64,000 nt of DNA from Puccinia triticina. Lineage: Eukaryota; Basidiomycota; Pucciniomycetes; Pucciniales; Pucciniaceae. Shown here piece after piece: positions 21,538 through 33,173 of the stretch (position 1 is the stretch's first letter; each line of letters opens with the position of its first letter). The translations under genes were made by a program, and so were the position numbers. A model generated the notes under the pieces. It was not told the DNA's origin. It worked only from the letters and a program-made list of their open reading frames with translations, and did not search any database. Location: contig NC_070563.1 of NCBI RefSeq assembly GCF_026914185.1, positions 2,604,001 through 2,668,000 of the forward strand, written 5' to 3'.

Positions 21538-23058
21538 ATGAAGCGACCAGCCCACCAATCACAGCCATCGGGGACATCGACGCCGTCAGGTCCAAAATCC
21601 AAGAAAGTCCGCAACCCTGCCAAGCCATCTCAACCAGAAGCTGTCGCCATTCGCTCGCCTCCCAAGCCGAATTCTATAACCATCGTTATCGGCACATATG
21701 AGCACATTCTCTATGGGCTCAACCTGACTTTTCCTCCTTCTCCGGCTATCCCGACCTTCACCACCTTATTCCATTTCGTCGCACATCGCAGTCCGCTCAA
21801 CGTCCTCGCCGTACCATCGTATCCTGCCACGCCGATATTAGCCAGTAGTGCTGCAGACTCGCCGCTTACTTTGTGGTCGTTATCGAAACGACGATGTCTT
21901 GGGACACTATCATGCGGGGTGCTTGCCACCGACGCTGGTGGGGCTGGTCGCGAGCCTGGTGTAAGGATAGCCCGGTTCGATCGTTCAGGCAAGATTCTAG
22001 TCGTGGGCGACGAAACAGGCGGTATGACGGTCTATCGAACGAGTGATTGGGCATTGGTCCGAAAATTCTCTGGGGGCGGGAAAGGTCGAGTCAACGATCT
22101 GGCCATCGAACCCCAAAAAGGCCGCATCATGCTCAGTGTCGGTCAAGATCGTTGTCTTCGGATGTGGGATCTCAGCGGGGGGAAAGATAAGGGGAAACCG
22201 ATGGCGAGTGTCCGGCTAGGAACAGAAGCTGATTGTATCGGTTGGAGTCCAAGTGGAAAAAAAATGGTCGTGGTTACTGGGACAATCGTCACTGTTTATG
22301 ACATAGTTGAGTGCTGTGATCTACGAAGAATCAATAAGAATCTCATCGAGCTGAGACAAGATTCGCCTCGCCTGGTTTTTGCCTCATCCTAGATGATGGC
22401 ACCCCTATTCACCTTCACCTCTCCCCGAGGTCGAGTCCACGATGCCAAGTTTTTCATCGACAAACGATCCGAAGAATATTTGATTTTGGCTTGCGATGAT
22501 TCAGTTGGTCGGATTTTTCATTTAGGCCAATCAACCGTCAACAGCGACACTGAACCGCAATGCGTAGCTGAATTACTCGGTCACTCCAATCGGTAAGTCA
22601 AACTTCTCTTTCTCTTTTGTTTGTTCTGACGCTTCTTTTTTTTATGGCTAACATTTCCGGTTTCAAATTGATCATTTTCACTCAGACTCAAATCCGTCGA
22701 GTTGGTCAATCTGCAGAATGAAGATGACGCCACCTATGCCGTAACAATATCAAGTGATGGGTTCTGTCATGTCTACCAATTTCTGTCGGAGCAATGGGAC
22801 GATCCGGATGGTCCTCATGAACTCGAGCCAGTTGCAAAATATGACACGGGAGGGTGCCGACTCACGTGTTTGTCAGCAGTTGCAGTTGCCAGTGGTCACG
22901 ATTCTCAAGAAGAACAGATTGCTCAAGAAGATGTTGCTCAAGAATCAGGCGAGGATGACGCGGATGAGTGGTCGGGGATCGACTTGCAGGCGAATGGTGA
23001 AGAGATATCATTAGATGATTCGGGTAGCGATCCATCATGCGATTCAGAACCGAACTAG
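21538..23058 (+). CDS. MAK11: MAK11 / PAK1IP1 WD40 ribosome biogenesis factor
   Basis: Exons are 21538-22305, 22393-22592 and 22686-23058, giving 446 residues, close to the yeast length. The N-terminus is basic and Pro-rich (KKVRNPAK). The WD40 propeller opens with the family signature ITIVIGTYEHILYGL, followed by FVAHRSPLNVLA, LTLWSLSKRRCLGTL, FDRSGKILVVGDETG, the best WD blade QDRCLRMWDLSGGK, and GWSPSGKKMVVVTG. The last exon ends in an acidic tail (WSGIDLQANGEEISLDD). Mak11 is an essential nucleolar/nuclear protein needed for 60S assembly, upstream of Rlp24 and Mrt4 steps. The start was set at 21538, the first ATG before the basic segment; an open frame extends 39 codons further 5' without an ATG. 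It is divergent with GLC8. Confidence 0.87.
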
Positions 23059-24229
23059 CTCGGACAGACCCAGTTACTCAGAGACATTGTCCTTTTGTTT
23101 ATTCATATCATCCTAATCGGAAGTGCCCATCGGAATTACAGATATACAACCAATTTTTAATGATTCTCACTGACTCGAAATACAATGCTTCATTTGGTGA
23201 GGCAAAACCCAGGTTGAGGCATCCCAGCAGGCCACTCTCTTCAGGGGAATTGCGAAATTCATCAACAGTGCCTGTCACTGTCAACAAGGCAAACACTGGG
23301 AGTATATAGCCTTGGATTGTGAGAAAGCTCAAAATGTGGGTGCTCACAATCATCATGCTGACTGCGGAATTCGTTCCACAGAAGAGATGTTGAAGAGAAC
23401 AATCAACGGAAGCTTATATTTCATCATATCTACATTTATTGCCAGTCAAGTAGAAAGGGGATGGCAGGATGGAGGGAATGTTGTACTCCATTCCTAGGCA
23501 TGAAAAACGTGGTAACACAACAAGCCAGGCGGGTGGGGTTAGCCAGTAGTACGATCGCTTTAGGAGATTTCCGAGAAGGAAAACCACTTCTGCACCGATA
23601 GCGCCCATATATCCATTGGAGAGGGATAACGAGCGACTCGATCGGGTTCCATCTGGAGAAGTGTTGTTTGACAAGGAAGAAGGGGAGGCGCCCGTCGGGC
23701 TGGTCCTCAGGACGGAATATATAGCGAGGAACGAGAGGCGCAGCTTGTGGGTGCAGAGCTTACATAATTGCATATTCAAAATGTGAACGCCCGATGAGAA
23801 TATCCGAAGCCTCGGTTTTGTCAAGAAGCGCAACCCTGGCCGCCAGTACAGCCAGTAATCCGGAAGCTCAGGAGATCCTACGGATTGTAGGATCAAGCTT
23901 GATCACTCGACAGCTGCGCCAAGCTTAACTAAATACATAAGCCTCTCGGAGGAGGCACAAATTGTTTACAACTCTCCTACAACTTGGTATCACCTCATAA
24001 TCCAAATCCCAGTTGACCATGTCTAGCCCTTGATCTCAGCTGTCTGGTACATGTTTTTTCAAGTAAATTCAAAGAACTGACTGCTCAGCAGCCATTCTTG
24101 TAAGGGCATTTTCTGAGCAATGTGACAGACCCGCCGGGCCAAAGTTACAGGTCAAGTTCGGACTCTTTCATATGGTTTCAGCCTTGCAAGGCCTCGCAAG
24201 CCACACTTCAATTTTTTTTTCCAAGGGAT
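23059..24229. other. 3' flank of MAK11, no gene seen
   Basis: A minus frame at 23414-23896 (160 codons) shows no recognised domain or splice-supported extension, so I do not call it. The rest is untranslated or repeat-derived. Confidence 0.4.
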
Positions 24230-24560
24230 GGGGGTACGTGGTCGGGCCAACCCAAAGCCAACCCAAGACCCGTTGGGTTTTGGGTTGGATTTGGGCACGT
24301 TCTTAAAGAAAATGGCAAGACCAGAAGTAAAATCGTTGGGTTGGGTTTGGGCAGCCTATTTTCTAATCTGGTCAGCCTGCGACCCAACTAAGACGCCTCC
24401 AACAGTCAAGTTCGCCTAATAGGTTGGGTTGACCCAACCCAAAATAGTATGACATTGGGTTGGGTTTGGGCAGAATATTTTCAAATCTGCCCCAACCCAA
24501 CCCAACCCACACTAAATGTTGGGTTGGGTTTGGGTGCTGTTTTGCAACCCAAACCCAATA
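24230..24560. repeat. CCCAACCCAAA-rich repeat, long copy
   Basis: GGGTTGGGTTTGGGC motifs and their inverse alternate across 330 bp with GCAG-TATTTTC spacers, as in 8120-8290. Frames across it reflect the repeats. Confidence 0.7.
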
Positions 24561-24849
24561 TCAGCCTTAGAGATACATCAAGTATCCAAAAGACTGCAAT
24601 GACTTAGTAAATAATAATAATTAGTGAATTATTATTGCAGAATCAGATTCCTCATCATAAATTAAGGGGGTTCACCCACTCAAAGTAACCCCTTATTCCT
24701 ATTCCTTCATGTACTATTTGTACAAATAAGAATTGGCCCCAGAAAGCGCCCAAAAAAGGTATTGCATACAAAAAATTAGTAAAATAAACAAAGTACATAA
24801 AAATAAACTATTGTACATTGAAGAGTAATATTACTTGTGTAAAAAACCC

Positions 24850-25354
24850 TGTGAAAGCATTATGTAGACTTCTACTGAAGCTCTTTCACATGACAATTGG
24901 TTATAAACATGTCATGTGACAGAGTCAGGGAAATTAGTCTATTATAATACAAATAAATTACCCACAGCCAAGCCTTGTTCACGGCTACACCTCAGGATAC
25001 TCCCATAGGGAGAAAAGGACTTAGTGGTTGCGCCCACTGAAGTCCCCTCTATAAATAGAGGCCTATTTGGCCCTCAGGAAAAGATCCCCCAGACCGTTCA
25101 CCACCCATAAACTGTAAGTTGCCGTGAATATTCTCCTCTGCTACTACTGTAGCCCCTTTTCCCTTTAAACCATCCCCAGCACGCAAAATCCACTGGATTA
25201 ATCCCTTTAAATATCAAAAATCCCTTATTAGCATATTTAAAGCTTTATCCTTATAAGTAGTTGCCGTAAGACCTCCGCCTCTGTCAAGCAGCCAATCAGT
25301 TTAAGCGCTTACCACCTACTTTTTACGCCAAATTTATTCCCTGTAATTAATAAT
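24850..25354 (+). mobile_element. LTR-like sequence with promoter motif
   Basis: A CCTCTATAAATAGAGG motif at about 25048 sits in a segment with a downstream pyrimidine-rich tract. This is typical of LTR U3-R architecture, but neither terminus can be defined. Confidence 0.35.
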
Positions 25355-25363
25355 TATATATTA

Positions 25364-26108
25364 CGGACTTACTTCGCGCACTGCGAAAAACACTTCGCGC
25401 ACTGCACAGTGCGCGGATTCCCAAACACTTCGCGCACTGCGGGTAAACTACGCAAATTTTTGGAGATTTTTCTTGACAAATCAATAGACAGGCTTCTCAT
25501 TGGACTCTCTGAATTTTTTGGAAGTTTTTCAAAGCATTCTTCTATGTTTAAAAGAATCATTAAAAACCAGAAGAAATGTAGGATTTGGGCGCCTAAAAAA
25601 CAAGGTTCCCATAGACCAAAAATTCTGAATCATTTTTTGAGTAATGTAACATGTAAGAACAGCTACTTCAAAAAATTTCAGCCACTGTGTGCAAGCATAC
25701 AGGTCTGAAAAATAAGAAACTTGACCACATATTAGCACATTGCATCCAAATTATCCTCATTTTTCAGACCTGTATGCTTGCACGAAGTGGCTGAAAAGCT
25801 TTGAAGTAGCTGCTCTTACATGTTTCATTACTCAAAAAATTATTTGAATTTTTTGGGTTATGGGAACCTTGTTTCTTAGGCGCCCAAATCCTACATTTCT
25901 TCTGGTTTTTAATGATTTTTTTAAACATAGAAGAGTGCTTTGAAAAACTTCCAAAAAATTCAGAGAGGCCAATTAGAAGCCTTTCAATTGATTTGTCAAG
26001 AAAAACCTCCAAAAAGTTGCGTAGTTTACCCGCAGTGCGCGAAGTGTTTGGGAATCCGCGCACTGTGCAGTGCGCGAAGTGTTTTTCGCAGTGCGCAAAG
26101 TAAGTCCG
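25364..26108. mobile_element. Mutator-type foldback MITE with 9-bp target duplication
   Basis: The 745-bp element is bounded by CGGACTTACTTCGCGCACTG and its inverse ending AGTAAGTCCG. The arms pair for about 340 bp each around a loop of about 50 bp near 25735. Both flanks carry the same 9 bp, TATATATTA (25355-25363 and 26109-26117). Long terminal inverted repeats plus a 9-bp duplication are the hallmark of Mutator-like elements. CTTCGCGCACTG-type motifs repeat near each tip. The arms contain mirror-image open frames that merely echo each other. Confidence 0.88.
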
Positions 26109-26389
26109 TATATATTATCAATTACATAATAAATCTTCCTTTTTTAAAGAGTGCTTAAAACCCTTGTAGTGGCCATGTTTACCACATAACAAGTTTAGTA
26201 ATTTACATTACTAGTGTTTACATCAGCACAGTTATAGTGCTAGGGCCCAAAACCCTTAATTTTGACGGGTTTTTTACCCCAAGCTTCATAAACAGAGCTG
26301 TCACCCAACCCGTTTACACCTTGAGTGTACGGTGATATGGGGGTTAGAAGGAATTTTTATATTTTTGGCTGGGCAGCCTCAAGCCAGAT

Positions 26390-26700
26390 GTTGGAAATTG
26401 TTAGTGTAGTACGGTACAAGAAAGATTACAAACCCATATTCATGTACTTAGAACTAAACCTAGTTAGTGGGACCGGGGAATCTTCCCCTGGTTAGGTCTA
26501 GTCTCATGTGGTCAATCCCGCGCCCCGGCTCCAATCTTTTTCCTCACCGAGATTGGAGACCAGGATCCGTCAGTGCCAATAGCTGATCTGCAACAGGACT
26601 GTATTGACCAGGTATGTAGTTTTCTCCCCACTCCCCATGCAATCTATACCGAGATTGGAGACCGGGATTTGTCAGCGCCAATAGCTACAGGCATCTTATA
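26390..26700. mobile_element. LTR-like fragment with internal direct repeat
   Basis: It starts TGTTGGAAATTGTTAG, a common LTR opening. A CCGAGATTGGAGACC block followed by a CAGYGCCAATAGCT block occurs twice (about 26548 and 26650). Confidence 0.4.
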
Positions 26701-26710
26701 GAAATTAGGC

Positions 26711-26767
26711 ACAAGTCCCTCCCACAAGCGGGAGGGAGTTTGGTGGCGGGAGCACAGGGAGGGACTT
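26711..26767. mobile_element. Short AAGTCCCTC-type palindromic element
   Basis: Runs from CAAGTCCCTCCC to GGGAGGGACTTG; same family as 9893-9954. Confidence 0.6.
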
Positions 26768-27668
26768 GTGTTAAGCTTGCAGCTGAGCACAGTTTGAACT
26801 TGAACAAGTCCCTCTGCTGCAAAGCGTGATCTTGCCTACATGCATAGCCACTCAAGCAGAGGGTCCAGGGGACCTCGCGGGGAGTTCTCTCCGTAGGGGA
26901 GGCTTATGTACTTGCTATGCCTCAATTTTGGCAGGAGTAGAATTGATATTTAGTGCAAAAAAAAACAAAAACAGTGCTATCAAGTGTAATAAAAACATGA
27001 AAAAAGAGATTGAATAGACAATCTTGTAGCATTTATTTCTGTGCAAGTTTGGACACAGCCTATCAATCAGAATATTGCAATCCCTAGGGACAAGAGTGTC
27101 CCAAAATCTAGGTCAAGGATGCAAAACAAGATCCCAAACCATGTATTAATTTTTGGAGATCTGCATTTGGTGACTTGGATTACTGGGCAGATACTCAACA
27201 GCCTGATGTTTTCTGGAACCATTACCAGTTTTGAAAAATTCACTGGTAGCATGCTTCAAGTAGTATCTGTACTTTGATGGGTTTGATGCTGGTGTTGATG
27301 AATGTGTCTGGCCAGATCTGGCCAGAGGGAAGCATGCTGATGATCTTAGATTACATGCAATGTGTCAAGAATCTGCATAGAACCTAGAAAGCAGCCAGAT
27401 TGATGGATACACAGGATCTGCAAGCAATACAGCCTTGTGAATCCTTGTGCAGGTCCATTTCTTGGAGGTCTTTTTTCAAAAATTTATTCAAAATACATCA
27501 GTCAGGATGAAAACTTTCTGAGTAGACAAAATTGTAGAGGAGATGCCAAAGGGTCAGAAAGCTGTGGTTCAGACCCTTTGAGGTGCTGGGGGCGGATCTA
27601 TTAAAAGTTAAAAAAACCTTACAGTCATTTGGTACTTTCTGCTCCCCTATGAAATTGGGGATAACATG
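26768..27668. other. Intergenic, no gene seen
   Basis: Short frames at 27041-27277 and 27067-27252 overlap on opposite strands with no family signature. Confidence 0.4.
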
Positions 27669-27736
27669 CAAGTCCCTCCTTGCGGGAGGTGCTGCTTTGT
27701 GGCCAGCCAAAGCAAGCCTCCCACCAGGGGGACTTG
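27669..27736. mobile_element. Short AAGTCCCTC-type palindromic element
   Basis: Runs from CAAGTCCCTCCTTGCGGGAG to GGGGGACTTG; same family as 26711-26767. Confidence 0.6.
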
Positions 27737-28117
27737 TGTTAAGTTAGTGATCTTGCAAGGCAACCACCCTCTGAAATTTGAAGTACAAAGACATATTTAA
27801 GTATTTAGATCATAACAATGCAAGTGGGAAACAGGCTCTGCAGCCTTTTTCCTGGACACATGTGCAGGCAAGTGGCACATACTGAACCTAACAGGTCAGT
27901 TTATGTAAAACACACTTGCAAGGAGGGACTTGCGCGCTATCAGCCCCCTTTTTGGAGCCAAGATTTGACTGGTGTTTGGGGGGAGGAAATTTTGAAGCAC
28001 TACAATTCCTTTCCCTCAAAGCTTTTTTTGGGCCATTAAAGAAGGTTAGGTCACTTTCACTGTCAATCCCACAAAAATAAGGTGGTTAAAATCCTGCCAC
28101 CAAAAAAAAATCCACAC

Positions 28118-28365
28118 AGCAACAGTGGGTAGTTACGTTACCGATAACAGTAATATAACAGTTATGTTACGGTTTTTAAGCCTTTATTGTTACAGTTACT
28201 CATAAAGGTGGTGCGCTATGTTATCGCGCCACTTCTTGGACCATTTTTTTCTGTTTGTTACGTTATCCAGGCCCGCGGCGCGCCAGATAACAAGCTGATT
28301 TCAGAGCCAAAACGGCCCTTGAGGGCTTGTTATTGCGTTATCCAAGCAATAACGTAGCGTAACCG
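28118..28365. repeat. TAACG-rich element
   Basis: GTTACG, CGTTAT and TAACGTAGCG motifs in both orientations with a GGCCCGCGGCGCGCC core; related to 5745-6085 and 51423-51765. It abuts the LTR fragment at 28366 exactly. Confidence 0.55.
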
Positions 28366-28499
28366 TGTAAGACTCAAAAGTGGTTGTGAAACCCTTTTGC
28401 TGAATGGAGAAGGGGATGATGGAGGTGCAAACTCTGCCCTTCTATACTATCAGATAACAAGACCCACCAAGCTAAGCTTGGCAAGTTTTAATCAAGTGA
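28366..28499. mobile_element. LTR terminus fragment
   Basis: 134 bp starting TGTAAGACTC, matching the terminal part of the 939-1427 and 3509-4185 copies at close to 95 percent by eye. Confidence 0.65.
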
Positions 28500-29010
28500 C
28501 CCAATGGTTTGGGGGCCGGCAGTGCTCTCTTCAAAAAATACCCGTTGGGTATTCTCGGGTATAAAAGCCGGGACACTCTGCTGATCTCACGGGGACCAAC
28601 GGGTATTTGGTCTCAGGGGTTGAGCACACCGGCCTTGCGCCGCTGCAAGGCGCAATGCCAGTGTGCTCAACTTTTTGCGCCATCTGGCCGCCCAAGGCGC
28701 GGCATGAATAGGCATCTGGGTGCTCACACCTGATGCCAAAGCCCTGGGGAAGTTGTCTCAGGCATAAACAACCCAAAGTCCAATAAATAGGCGTAAGAGA
28801 CCGGGTACCCGGGGGTATACCCTATAGTTCTGGGGTATATCCGCGGGTACCTGCCGCGAAAAATACCCGCATCTACCCGTCTACCCAACCCGTTATCCGC
28901 GGGTATTTCCACGGGAGCAAAACCTCTGGTTTTACTCCTTGGGTATTCCCGACGGGTATTACCACGGCAGGGCTGGAGGCTCTCGGGTATCACCCGGGGT
29001 CCAGCCCTAA
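28500..29010. repeat. CGGGTAT-rich repeat
   Basis: CGGGTA(T/C)C-type motifs in both orientations (for example GGGTACCCGGGGGTATACCC near 28803) dominate 500 bp that is markedly GC-richer than its surroundings. Frames here are repeat-driven. Confidence 0.55.
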
Positions 29011-29209
29011 GTCAGGGAATTCAGGGTTCAATGACTACAAGACATATGATCAGACTGTAGACATACATAACTAGACACCTCACAGCCTATGATGTGTGAA
29101 AAAAAAGAGCAGAAACATTATAAGGGATCTGGCAATTTGGGGTGAGTAAGAAGAAAGAGGCAAAGTTTCAACAGGTGGCCACTGTGCTATGCTATTAATT
29201 CTGCTTAAA

Positions 29210-29340
29210 TCACCACACCCACAAGTTGATCCATGTGTATGTAGTCTATATAAGCTAGTTAGACTACAAGGAAATCAGTTATCAATCCTGACCAGCTTGA
29301 TCTCTTGTACGCACTTGAACCCACACATAGTTCTTATCTA
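29210..29340 (+). mobile_element. LTR-like promoter fragment
   Basis: GTAGTCTATATAAGCTAG at about 29249 is followed by GACTAC, forming a small inverted repeat around a TATA motif as in the LTR copies. Boundaries are not defined. Confidence 0.35.
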
Positions 29341-29629
29341 CGAAGGCACTTAAGCCCCTTTGAAGTAAGTCTCATGGGTGTATTCATCACGTGCAACCCC
29401 CGGTGGTTCAAAATATTTTGCCAAGATGGGGGGCAAACTTTGGTTGCACATGATAAATTCACCCATTTATCACATATCAACATCACCACTGCTGCACTGA
29501 GCTACAAAAAGTAAAGAAATAGAGAAGATTGTCACAAGCATAGTGGACACACAAAACGGGTGACAGAAGATTGAAAAGAACAATTTTTTTTTGGGAGAAC
29601 AAAGACATGTGAAAATCCAACAAATTCAA

Positions 29630-29835
29630 TCCTGATCCAAGGGGAATAACATCATTTTTGAGCATTATTGATTCTGGTGCTGATTTCCTGAGTTCCACCA
29701 AAATTTGAGCCTGTTCCCTGATACCTTTCCAAGTCTCTGATCCTCTGATTCCGCAATCTTCATAGCTTGAACCTTGTGTTTCCCTTCTCCCCCATTCTTC
29801 AGACCTTATTTCTTCAATTCTAATTCCTCCAATTC
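29630..29835 (-). repeat. Dispersed 220-bp repeat, copy 2
   Basis: Reverse-orientation homologue of 6105-6330; see that entry for shared blocks. Confidence 0.55.
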
Positions 29836-30004
29836 CACCAAGGGTATCCATTCCCTCTGTCATCTCAAACCAATCCACCCCCACCTACACTATCTATCAT
29901 ATTGATCCTTTGTCTGCTTAAGACTTTATTGACTGCCACAAGGGCCGCTACACAGCACTTTCCCCTCACCTTGCTGCCTAAAGTCTGAAACCGTAGGATA
30001 TCTA

Positions 30005-30232
30005 TGGTGTGTGTACTCCATGAACATTTGAGTACACACCTGACCACTCCAAGTTCCATGGAGAGCACAGGTGTGTACTCCATGGGATTTGGAGTGCGTG
30101 GGTGTGCACTCCAGGAACCTTGGTGTACATTTTTATGCACTCCAACCTTTTGGAGTGCACAGCAATGCACACCTTTTTGGTGTGCATGTGGTAATTTCTT
30201 GGAGTGCATACAGGCTGACCCTTATAAAAAAC
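30005..30232. mobile_element. CACTCCAA hairpin-rich element, copy 2
   Basis: Inverted relative of 17885-18145. Repeated TGCACTCCAA and TTGGAGTGCA hairpins end at GGCTGACCC (about 30220). It lies roughly 380 bp upstream of the start codon of the secreted Smr gene. Confidence 0.65.
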
Positions 30233-30610
30233 TGGGGTTTGCCCGCTGCAACCGACACCGTGAAGCATGGGCAAGAATCCAACATTTGTTCATTTCCATC
30301 GAGTATGTAGGAGAGACGTTGGAGCACTGCTTCTCAGTCGATCCCGACATGAGCGTTGTTTCTATGGGCCATTCAAACCAGTTTTAGCGATTTCCGAGCT
30401 TTTTCTGCCCTTGCCGTAGCGAAAGACCTTGGCAACAACCCCTAACGGCGGGCAGCAGTGCTTGAGTTTTAGCACCGTCGAGCTCATGCGAGGCACATTA
30501 GAGCCTGGAAATCTTGACTAAGGATTGGGCTATGCCTTCCAATCTATTATACCTTATCACTCTTTTTCCTACCCTCATTCTACTTCACGATACGCACAGC
30601 ATTGAACAAA

Positions 30611-32591
30611 ATGAATGCTTTGAAATTCTTAATTGTGACCAGTCTGCTAGCCCACGGCTGTTCCTCTAGCCTTGCTTCTTTAAGAGATCTGGAACACGTT
30701 GGGTCTCCAACAAAGTAAGCTAAGTTTTTTTTAGCTATTGCGCACTCTTTTTTTCCTTTTTAGTCGTCAATTCTAGCGTTGGCGACTTTTTTTACTCGGT
30801 GAAAATTTGCAAGGACTATACAAATCATCGCTTACAAGTTCTTCTTGATCTGGATCAGCCTAAAAGCTTACAACTCTATTTCAAAAGCTCCAAAGCTCTT
30901 CCCGGATCAAGTGAAGACAGTTGACTCAAAAAGATAGTAAGCCCGCCGTTCTTTCAGAATTTACACTTGCCGTCATTCTTTTTCAATTTTCAGTGCTACC
31001 GTTAGAGCCAGTTTATAGCTATGCAGCAGTGTGACTAATTGCCGATTCTTCTTCATCTTGATCAGCCCGCCAGACTACCATTTCACAGAGTTTCCAAATG
31101 ATACTCCTGTGGGGAAAGGAAAACCAGTCTATCCTCAAATTAAAAGAAAGTAAGCCTAAATACTTTACTCCAGCTGTTGCAATTGGCACTATCTATAAAT
31201 CTCTTTCAATATCCAGTGTTGGCACTGGTAGGAAAACCCCTACTCAATCCAATAGGCATTCCTGAGACCATTCCGGAGCCTCGAGGGCAAATTTTGTCAG
31301 GCCACCTGACCAGGAAGCGACGTGAATAGCTCATCCTACTACTGGTCAACCCTCAAAAAGTTTGCTCGCATGGCTATTTAAATATTTGCTTGCATATATT
31401 ATTTTTTTATATTATTTCTCTGTATCCCTCTCGGAGCTTCAATGACCTTTGTCCAATTAGCGATATAATTGTGTTTCCCAGCCCAACTCAATCTTTAATT
31501 GAAATTCTTGTTAATCCATTCTAGAAAATGAAAAGAAATCATTTTGTTGGTTCGTGTGCATTGATGTTTTTTTAATGGATTCGATAGGTTCAGGAAAGCA
31601 AAATGGACGGAACGCGAAAATCAAGTGGTTAATTCTGGACAACATTTACCGGCATACCGGCCCCAGGATTGGGGCTTTTCCCCAGCAGACCCTAAGCTAA
31701 TTGAGGTAATGATCTTGATTCTCCACTCCACTTGATGGTTCTAATTCTATTTATTGGTGTGCTACATAAGCTATCCAAATGGACAATCTAACTCGACTTA
31801 TTTCCTGAGTATTCTTCGACACAAGGTGCCAGCCAGCCAGCTGATGTGAACTCCTCTTGCTTTGATTTTAATGTCTTGCATGTCGGCCGTGATATTTAAT
31901 TTCTTACCGCAGACAAAGAGCCAGAAAAACGCCCGTCGTGTTACGGTGTTGCGCGGCGCGGCCGCCCGCCAGGGTCTCAATATGATGAAACTGCGCAACA
32001 AAGCTTCCCTTGCCTCCAACCCCAAGTTAGCCAAGTCACTTAAAAAGCAAGCTGAACGCCATCAGCTGGCACGAGATCGACTCAATGATGAAGCAGCAGC
32101 ATTGATCTACAAAGGTGAGTGACTGCTCCTTTCTAAGAACTTGCAATTTCAAGACACTGCTTCAAAATTTAGTGGACAATGTGACACCTACTCAAAGCTG
32201 AACCTTTTTCACAGAACATAATCAGAATTCGCTTCCTGGTACATCTGACCTCCACAATCTCTACGCAAGGGAAGCCAAAATGTATGCCAATGAGGCTATC
32301 GATCAAGCGAAGAAGGCAGGAACCCCGGAGTGGTTAGTATTCATCGTCGGGAAGGGGAAACATTCTCCAAACGGTGAGGCCCAGTTGAGGCCGGTGATTG
32401 TGGAACTGGTCCAGACAAAAAATCTAGAGCATGAAATTCCGAACGGAAATGAAGGCAGGATACTTGTCAGAGTAAACCCTCCGCAGGCAGAGGTTGTTCC
32501 CACAGAACGTCCTAGTGTTTTCGACCGTATCGGTTTCACAAAACGTCGCAGCGTTTTCGACCGTATTGATTCCACAAAACATCGCACATAA
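30611..32591 (+). CDS. Predicted secreted DUF1771-Smr domain protein
   Basis: Exons are 30611-30714, 30859-30936, 31066-31149, 31588-31705, 31913-32114 and 32215-32591 (320 residues). Exon 1 encodes Met, a short basic start, a hydrophobic stretch and small residues, a credible signal peptide. Exons 2 and 3 (78 and 84 nt) are both bounded by phase-2 introns and preceded by similar intron ends (CTTCTT-AT-TGATCAG), suggesting exon duplication. Exon 5 encodes a DUF1771-like charged helix pair (ARRVTVLRGAAARQGLN). The last exon encodes the Smr domain: SDLHNLYAREA (Asp-Leu-His signature) and VGKGKHSPNGEAQLRP, the family's glycine-rich loop. Smr domains are usually cytosolic or organellar endonuclease/RNA-binding modules, so an export signal is unusual. 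The C-terminus has a 36-bp tandem repeat (VFDRI-FTKR). The function outside the cell is unknown. Confidence 0.83.
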
Positions 32592-33173
32592 CGTTTTGGA
32601 CCGTATTACCTTCCGATAATCTTAGGGAAAAATAAGTTTACCGTTCGTCAGCCTCCCAACAACAAACAATGCAAGAAAATTTTGTTACTTAATTTGACAA
32701 GTGGTTAACATTCCTTTCTGCAAAGTCTTCTCACCCATTCAATCTTGCAAATTTCTGCTGAAAACTTAAGTGAAACCCACTCCTGTTATTTACTGCAGCT
32801 TTGGCACTATCTATATAGGTATCTTTATTTCAAGGACATGCTTGATTAACTCTAGCAGTACTATCTATAGAATACAAATAGCTGTTTTTGACATGGGAGG
32901 AATTCCCACTGACCTGAAAGTGCCTTCTAGATCCAAATTGAGACAGATTAAATACTGCTCCCAGATCTATGATAGTTTCCCGTGGTACCAGTTTTTCAAA
33001 CCTATATGGGATGTCTTCCATAATTGTTTAACGCTTCACTACACTACTGGCCAAGTGGCGCTAAAGCTTTGAAACTCTGGAGAGGATTCTAACCATCACA
33101 TGTATATTGTTGTGGGGTGTACAAACAGTCAAGAGGTGGGAGCGGGCCAGTAATGAAGATCAAGGGTTTCTCT
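32592..33173. other. 3' flank of the Smr gene
   Basis: A degenerate third copy of the 36-bp repeat lies just past the stop. A 100-codon plus frame at 32770-33072 has no family signature. Nothing else is seen. Confidence 0.4.

Noticed and set aside
8120..24560. Telomere-like CCCAACCC repeats
   Set aside because: The motifs alternate in orientation, include CCCAAACCC variants and a fixed spacer, and are interstitial, so they are dispersed repeats, not telomeric arrays.
25409..26063. Mirror-image 99-codon frames with nearly the same translation
   Set aside because: They are the two arms of the Mutator-type foldback, one the inverse of the other, with no supporting exon or motif.
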